A program made the position numbers and the translations under genes. Of a stretch of 5,643 nt of DNA, positions 5,402 to 5,643 are shown piece by piece. Positions within the stretch are counted from its first letter, which is position 1. Each line of letters opens with the position of its first letter. Source of the DNA: an uncultured Caulobacteraceae bacterium (GTDB taxonomy: Bacteria > Pseudomonadota > Alphaproteobacteria > Caulobacterales > Caulobacteraceae). The notes under the pieces are model-generated. The model searched no databases. It saw only the letters and a list, made by a program, of their open reading frames with translations, and was not told the DNA's origin. The stretch lies in NCBI GenBank assembly GCA_937952995.1, contig CALFYB010000122.1, positions 1 to 5,643 of the forward strand. The letters run 5' to 3'.

Positions 5402-5643
5402 ATGATTGATCACCAAGCCACTATGATGAATCTCGTCCCCATGGTCGTCGAGCAATCGAGCCGGGGCGAGCGCGCCTTCGACATCTTTTCGAGACTGCTG
5501 CGCGAGCGGATCATTTTCCTCAACGGTCCAATTGATGACGGCGTCTCGGCGCTGGTCTGCGCCCAGTTGCTGTTCCTAGAGTCGGAAAATCCCAAGAAAG
5601 AAATTTCGATGTACATCAACTCGCCCGGCGGGATGGTGACGTC
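5402..5643 (+). CDS. clpP: ATP-dependent Clp protease proteolytic subunit, N-terminal part, truncated by window edge
   Basis: The first 80 codons are present, plus two bases. The protein begins MIDHQATMMNLVPMVVEQSS and continues with RGERAFDIFSRLLRERIIFL, GPIDDGVS, QLLFLESENPKKEISMYIN and SPGGMVTS, a near-continuous match to the ClpP family. It supplies the serine-protease barrel that degrades proteins fed by ClpX or ClpA. The SPGG oxyanion-loop motif is visible; the catalytic Ser, His and Asp lie beyond the edge. The ATG at 5402 is preferred because AGAAGG (5391-5396) lies five bases upstream. In-frame Met codons at positions 8, 9 and 14 are alternatives without as good a site, and the first residues may be a short propeptide. 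The usual next gene would be clpX, not visible here. Confidence 0.97.
   Translation, partial: MIDHQATMMNLVPMVVEQSSRGERAFDIFSRLLRERIIFLNGPIDDGVSALVCAQLLFLESENPKKEISMYINSPGGMVT

Noticed and set aside
1..5643. CRISPR array, insertion sequence, toxin-antitoxin or phage genes
   Set aside because: No regularly spaced repeats, transposase motifs or small paired genes were seen on either strand.

Overview
The window looks like a piece of an alphaproteobacterial chromosome, most likely from the order Caulobacterales. Three things suggest this: the order tRNA-Leu, tig, clpP on one strand, the strong similarity of the ClpP N-terminus to the Caulobacter type as I remember it, and coding DNA that is GC-rich but not extreme. 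A moderate-GC genus such as Asticcacaulis would fit. The genus is an inference and nothing in the window proves it.

Layout. Positions 1-332 (minus strand) hold the 5' end of a secreted lytic transglycosylase (SLT family) that runs off the left edge just after its catalytic Glu. Positions 333-751 are a divergent intergenic region. Its 481-660 part is about 29% G+C by direct count, far below the flanking genes, and it contains several perfect short palindromes. Positions 752-3454 (plus strand) form a two-gene operon for a molybdenum hydroxylase of the isoquinoline 1-oxidoreductase (IorAB) type: a small subunit with two [2Fe-2S] clusters and a large molybdopterin-binding subunit with a twin-arginine signal. 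Positions 3455-3858 hold a strong hairpin, a complete tRNA-Leu(UAG) with encoded CCA, and a second strong hairpin in the tig leader. Positions 3859-5226 encode trigger factor, followed by a textbook intrinsic terminator. From 5402 to the right edge is the start of clpP, preceded by two inverted repeats in its promoter region.

How the genes work together. tig and clpP are a conserved proteostasis pair: a ribosome-bound chaperone and prolyl isomerase, then the proteolytic core of the Clp protease. The terminator and the promoter-like region between them imply that clpP has its own transcription start. The IorAB-like pair is a separate metabolic unit: electrons from hydroxylation or oxidation at the Mo site would pass through the two Fe-S clusters of the small subunit to an acceptor not encoded here (no FAD subunit, cytochrome c or XdhC-type maturation gene is seen). 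The Tat signal implies that the folded complex is exported to the periplasm. No CRISPR array, insertion sequence, prophage gene or clearly new multi-gene system is visible. The most unusual DNA is the palindrome-rich AT-rich region and the inverted repeats around clpP.
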